Assembly (NCBI RefSeq): GCF_019192735.1
Contig: NZ_JAHTKP010000035.1
Coordinates: forward strand, 17,120 to 81,119
Length of the DNA: 64,000 bases
Direction of reading: 5' to 3'
From: Kitasatospora aureofaciens
GTDB taxonomy: Bacteria; Actinomycetota; Actinomycetes; Streptomycetales; Streptomycetaceae
The notes under the pieces are model-generated. The model saw only the letters and a list, made by a program, of their open reading frames with translations. It was not told the DNA's origin and did not search any database. The number at the start of each line of letters is the position of its first letter. The first letter of the stretch is position 1. The translations under genes were made by a program, and so were the position numbers. Shown in pieces: positions 61,419 to 64,000 of this stretch.

Positions 61419-64000
61419 TCAGAGCGCGTGCTTGCGCTGGAGCACGTTGTAGGCGATCCAGCCGGGCAGCACCGGCAGCCAGAAGGTGAGCGCCCGGTAG
61501 AGGAAGACCGCCGGGGTGGCGACCGCCGGGGACACGTCGGCGACGGTGAGCGCGCCGATCAGGGCGACCTCGACCGGGCCGATACCGCCCGGGGTGGGGA
61601 TCGCCGAGCCGGCCGCGTTGGCGGTCAGGAAGACCACCGCGACGGCCGAGAAGCTGACGTTGCCGCCGAAGGCATGCACCGAGGCGTCGAGGCAGGCGGT
61701 GAACGAGAGGGTCAGCAGCAGGATCCCGCCGAAGCCGGTGACCAGCTTGCTGGGCGTCTGCATCAGGTCGAGCATGCGCGGCACCACGCCGAAGAACAGC
61801 GAGCGCAGCCGGTTCAGCACGAACCGCCGCAGCGGCGCGACGGCCGCCACCACCAGGGCGAGCACGGCGGCCGTCAGCACGCCGATGATCACCGCGCGGG
61901 AGGCGGAGAGGTCGCCGTTGGTCTGGCTGCCGGTGATCAGGCCGAAGCTGAACAGCAGCAGCAGGTGCCCGGCCAGGCCCGCCAGCTGGGAGGCGCCGAC
62001 CGAGGCCACCGCCTGGCCCGAGCGGATGCCGGCCTTCTGCAGGTAGCGGGTGTTGAGCGCGATGCCGCCGATCGCGGCGGGGGCGACCAGCTTGACGAAG
62101 GAGCCGGCCAGCTGGGCGGCCACCGTCCGCCGGAACGGCAGCTTCTCCGGCACGAAGCCGGTCAGGCTCATCGCCGCGGCGACGTAGCTGAAGGCGGCCG
62201 CCGCCAGGGCCACCGCCGCCCAGGCCCAGTTCATCTGGGAGAGCTTGAGCTGGGCGGGCTTGATGGTGGTGAGCGCCAGGTAGGCGGCGAAGGTGAGCGC
62301 GATCACCATGATCAGGCTCTTCGGCTTCAGCCGCTCCAGCCTGGCCGGCTCCATCGGCGCCTCGGGGGCGATCTGGAGGATCTGGCCGCGGATCCGGCTC
62401 AGCAGGTCCTCGCCGGCCGCCGCGATGTCCTCCTCGGCCTGCTGCTGGGTGCGCTCGCCGGCCGCGACCTGCTCCAGTGCCTTGGCCCGGGCGGCGGCCC
62501 TGCGCTCCTTGGTGATCCTCTTGAGGTCGACCCTGGTGGAGCGGCTGAGCCCGACCGGCTGGAGCAGCGGCAGGGCCTGCGCGACCCGCTCGGCGCCGAG
62601 CACGGCGTTGGCGGTGGCGACGGCACGCTCCGGGCCGATCCGCAGCGCGAAGGTGGTGAGCAGCTGGGCGACGTCGATGCGCAGGGTCAGGTCGGTGGCC
62701 GCGATGTCGCCGCCGGAGAGGTTGACCAGGCAGGCCGTCTTGTCGTCCACGACCAGCAGCGACTCGCCGGTGAGCCGGCGGTGGGCGATCCGGCGCTCGT
62801 GCAGGGCGGCGACCGACTCCCAGAGCGAGGCCATCACGCGGTCGGTGATCTCGTCGTCGGTGAGCTCGTCCAGGGGGCGGCCCTCGACGTTCTCGTAGAC
62901 CAGGATCGCGGCGTCCGGGCCCAGCTCGGAGGTGGCGACCAGCTGCGGCGCGCGGGCACCCGAGGCCGCCGCCGCGTACGCGATCAGGGCCTCCTGCTCC
63001 AGCGCCTGGCGCAGCGACTGCGGGCTGCGGCGGACGGCCACCGAGCGCAGCCGCAGCCGGCGCCAGGCCCGGTAGAAGAAGCCGGAGGCCTGCTGCTCGC
63101 GGTCGACGATGTGGACGTCCAGCGGCGGGCCGTCCTGCTGGGCGACGTAGTAGCGGCGGGTGCCGCCGGGGGCGTCCGGGGCGCGGTGGGCGCTCTCCGG
63201 GGTGAAGCCGACCTTGCGCAGGCCGATCATCAGGTGCTGGCCGGTGGGCCGGATGTTGGGGGAGCCGATCGCGTAGAGCGTGCCGTACGCGACGGACCAG
63301 CCGATCAGGACGGTGAGCATCAGCGACAGCGGGGTGGTGTAGCCGCCGAGCAGCTCGGTGACCCCGCTGAAGATCACCACCACCCAGAGGGCCACCCGCC
63401 AGCGCGGTCTGCTCGACATGCCGACCGCGGTCATATAAGCGATCACGGGCGCGAGATAGCCGTGCACCGGATCGGTGAGGGTGCCGTTGCTGTCCATCGG
63501 CAGCCGGGTCAGCGCGTCCCTGATGTGCTCGGAGGCGCCCTCGGCGACCCACCAGTCGATTCCCAGCGAGACGCCGTAGGCGAGCACCGAGGCGAGGACG
63601 CCGTCGGCGACCCGCAGGCCGTCGCGTTTGATCAGCCGCTCGACCGCGAAGGCCAGCGGCACGGCGAGCACCGCGACGCTGGAGAGCAGGCCGGTGATGG
63701 TGGACAGCACCACGGAGAAGCGCGGCGCGTTGGTGGCGATGTCCTGCTCGATGCCGGTGGTGGTCGAGGTCGCGACGCCGGCCAGGACGAAGACGGCGAC
63801 TATCCCGAGGACGCCGGCCATGAAGCGGAGCAGGTCGGTCGGGCGGTGCGCCCGGGCGGCGAGCAGCGGCTCGTCGACGTCCAGGTTGTGCGGGCTGTCG
63901 TCCAGCGGGTCGTGGAAGGCGGCGAGGGCGCGGGGGCCCTCGGCGGCCGGCGCGGGCTCGGGGGCGGGCACCGGCTCCGGCACGGCGGCGGGCTCGGCGG
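61419..64000 (-). CDS. Membrane protein: pseudokinase-like domain fused to LPG-synthase-type flippase domain (5' partial)
   Basis: At least 854 residues; the start is probably beyond the window, because the GTG at 63983 has no ribosome-binding site. Layout from that GTG: a Pro-rich start, five or six membrane helices (~55-250), a cytoplasmic part resembling an aminoglycoside/Kdo-kinase fold (~285-480; ALHERRIAHRRL where kinases have HGD or HRD, and VNLSGGD where the metal motif should be, so catalysis is doubtful), a coiled stretch, and eight C-terminal helices of the lysylphosphatidylglycerol synthetase TM (UPF0104) family ending PTPGGIGPVEVALIGAL. It may flip or modify a lipid. The relative next to moeZ in M. 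tuberculosis is Rv3205c, but I cannot confirm orthology. Confidence 0.85.
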   Translation of the reverse strand, partial: AEPAAVPEPVPAPEPAPAAEGPRALAAFHDPLDDSPHNLDVDEPLLAARAHRPTDLLRFMAGVLGIVAVFVLAGVATSTTTGIEQDIATNAPRFSVVLSTITGLLSSVAVLAVPLAFAVERLIKRDGLRVADGVLASVLAYGVSLGIDWWVAEGASEHIRDALTRLPMDSNGTLTDPVHGYLAPVIAYMTAVGMSSRPRWRVALWVVVIFSGVTELLGGYTTPLSLMLTVLIGWSVAYGTLYAIGSPNIRPTGQHLMIGLRKVGFTPESAHRAPDAPGGTRRYYVAQQDGPPLDVHIVDREQQASGFFYRAWRRLRLRSVAVRRSPQSLRQALEQEALIAYAAAASGARAPQLVATSELGPDAAILVYENVEGRPLDELTDDEITDRVMASLWESVAALHERRIAHRRLTGESLLVVDDKTACLVNLSGGDIAATDLTLRIDVAQLLTTFALRIGPERAVATANAVLGAERVAQALPLLQPVGLSRSTRVDLKRITKERRAAARAKALEQVAAGERTQQQAEEDIAAAGEDLLSRIRGQILQIAPEAPMEPARLERLKPKSLIMVIALTFAAYLALTTIKPAQLKLSQMNWAWAAVALAAAAFSYVAAAMSLTGFVPEKLPFRRTVAAQLAGSFVKLVAPAAIGGIALNTRYLQKAGIRSGQAVASVGASQLAGLAGHLLLLFSFGLITGSQTNGDLSASRAVIIGVLTAAVLALVVAAVAPLRRFVLNRLRSLFFGVVPRMLDLMQTPSKLVTGFGGILLLTLSFTACLDASVHAFGGNVSFSAVAVVFLTANAAGSAIPTPGGIGPVEVALIGALTVADVSPAVATPAVFLYRALTFWLPVLPGWIAYNVLQRKHAL

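Noticed and set aside
59134..63552. A 1472-codon open frame on the minus strand
   Set aside because: It runs antisense through the epimerase gene and moeZ and out of frame through the flippase gene, and its product is low-complexity. It is an effect of very high GC content.

Overview
The window is a stretch of very GC-rich chromosome from an actinobacterium. Streptomyces or Kitasatospora is most likely. The evidence is the strong third-position GC, a mycothiol-pathway gene (mshB), an ECF sigma factor/ZAS anti-sigma pair, DUF3117, DUF3107 and DUF6758 families, and TANNNT -10 hexamers placed directly before start codons. I see no insertion sequence, phage, CRISPR array, tRNA or rRNA; it reads as conserved core chromosome.

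Layout. (1) 1-12670: two tandem five-gene peptide ABC transporter operons (the first is cut by the window edge), followed by a third, oppositely oriented solute-binding lipoprotein. Several ATPase segments are near-identical between the two operons. The position, upstream of mshB, recalls the bldK region of Streptomyces, but orthology is not proven here. (2) 12807-19606: a proline-rich peptidoglycan-binding membrane protein, a DUF6113 protein coupled to mshB, a small membrane protein and an S9 dipeptidyl peptidase. (3) 19948-23632: an ABC-2 exporter with a DesK/NarL-type two-component system. (4) 23663-34987: a transglutaminase-like protein, a GNAT acetyltransferase, a 7Fe ferredoxin, dapC, dapE, a LOG-family protein, folP, a DivIVA-domain protein, tag, an enoyl-CoA hydratase and DUF3117. 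(5) 35099-45278: an O-methyltransferase, sigE-like sigma factor, anti-sigma factor, tatB, mrp, DUF1003, an MgtE-N/CBS protein, an EamA transporter and corA. (6) 45657-55857: suppressor-of-fused, PHP and DUF6758 proteins, two alpha/beta hydrolases, a DEAD-box helicase, a MiaE-like ferritin-fold protein, DUF3107 and a TetR regulator. (7) 56099-59929: a three-gene glycosyltransferase/membrane protein/epimerase operon. (8) 60169-64000: moeZ and a pseudokinase-flippase fusion cut by the window end.

From memory, the gene content of blocks 2, 4 and 5 parallels M. tuberculosis Rv1170-Rv1232c, and blocks 6 and 8 parallel Rv3205c-Rv3211. The htrA gene that lies between rseA and tatB in M. tuberculosis is missing here.

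Themes. Lysine and cell-wall supply (dapC, dapE), peptide uptake and cleavage (two importers, the S9 peptidase), envelope stress (sigma/anti-sigma plus a matching GGAACC-N16-CGTT promoter, tatB), and divalent metal transport (corA with a structured leader). Regulation visible in the sequence includes about ten probable leaderless promoters, a TetR-type operator, a terminator splitting a histidine kinase from its regulator, and a corA leader with a short ORF and two mutually exclusive hairpins, one of which covers the Shine-Dalgarno sequence.
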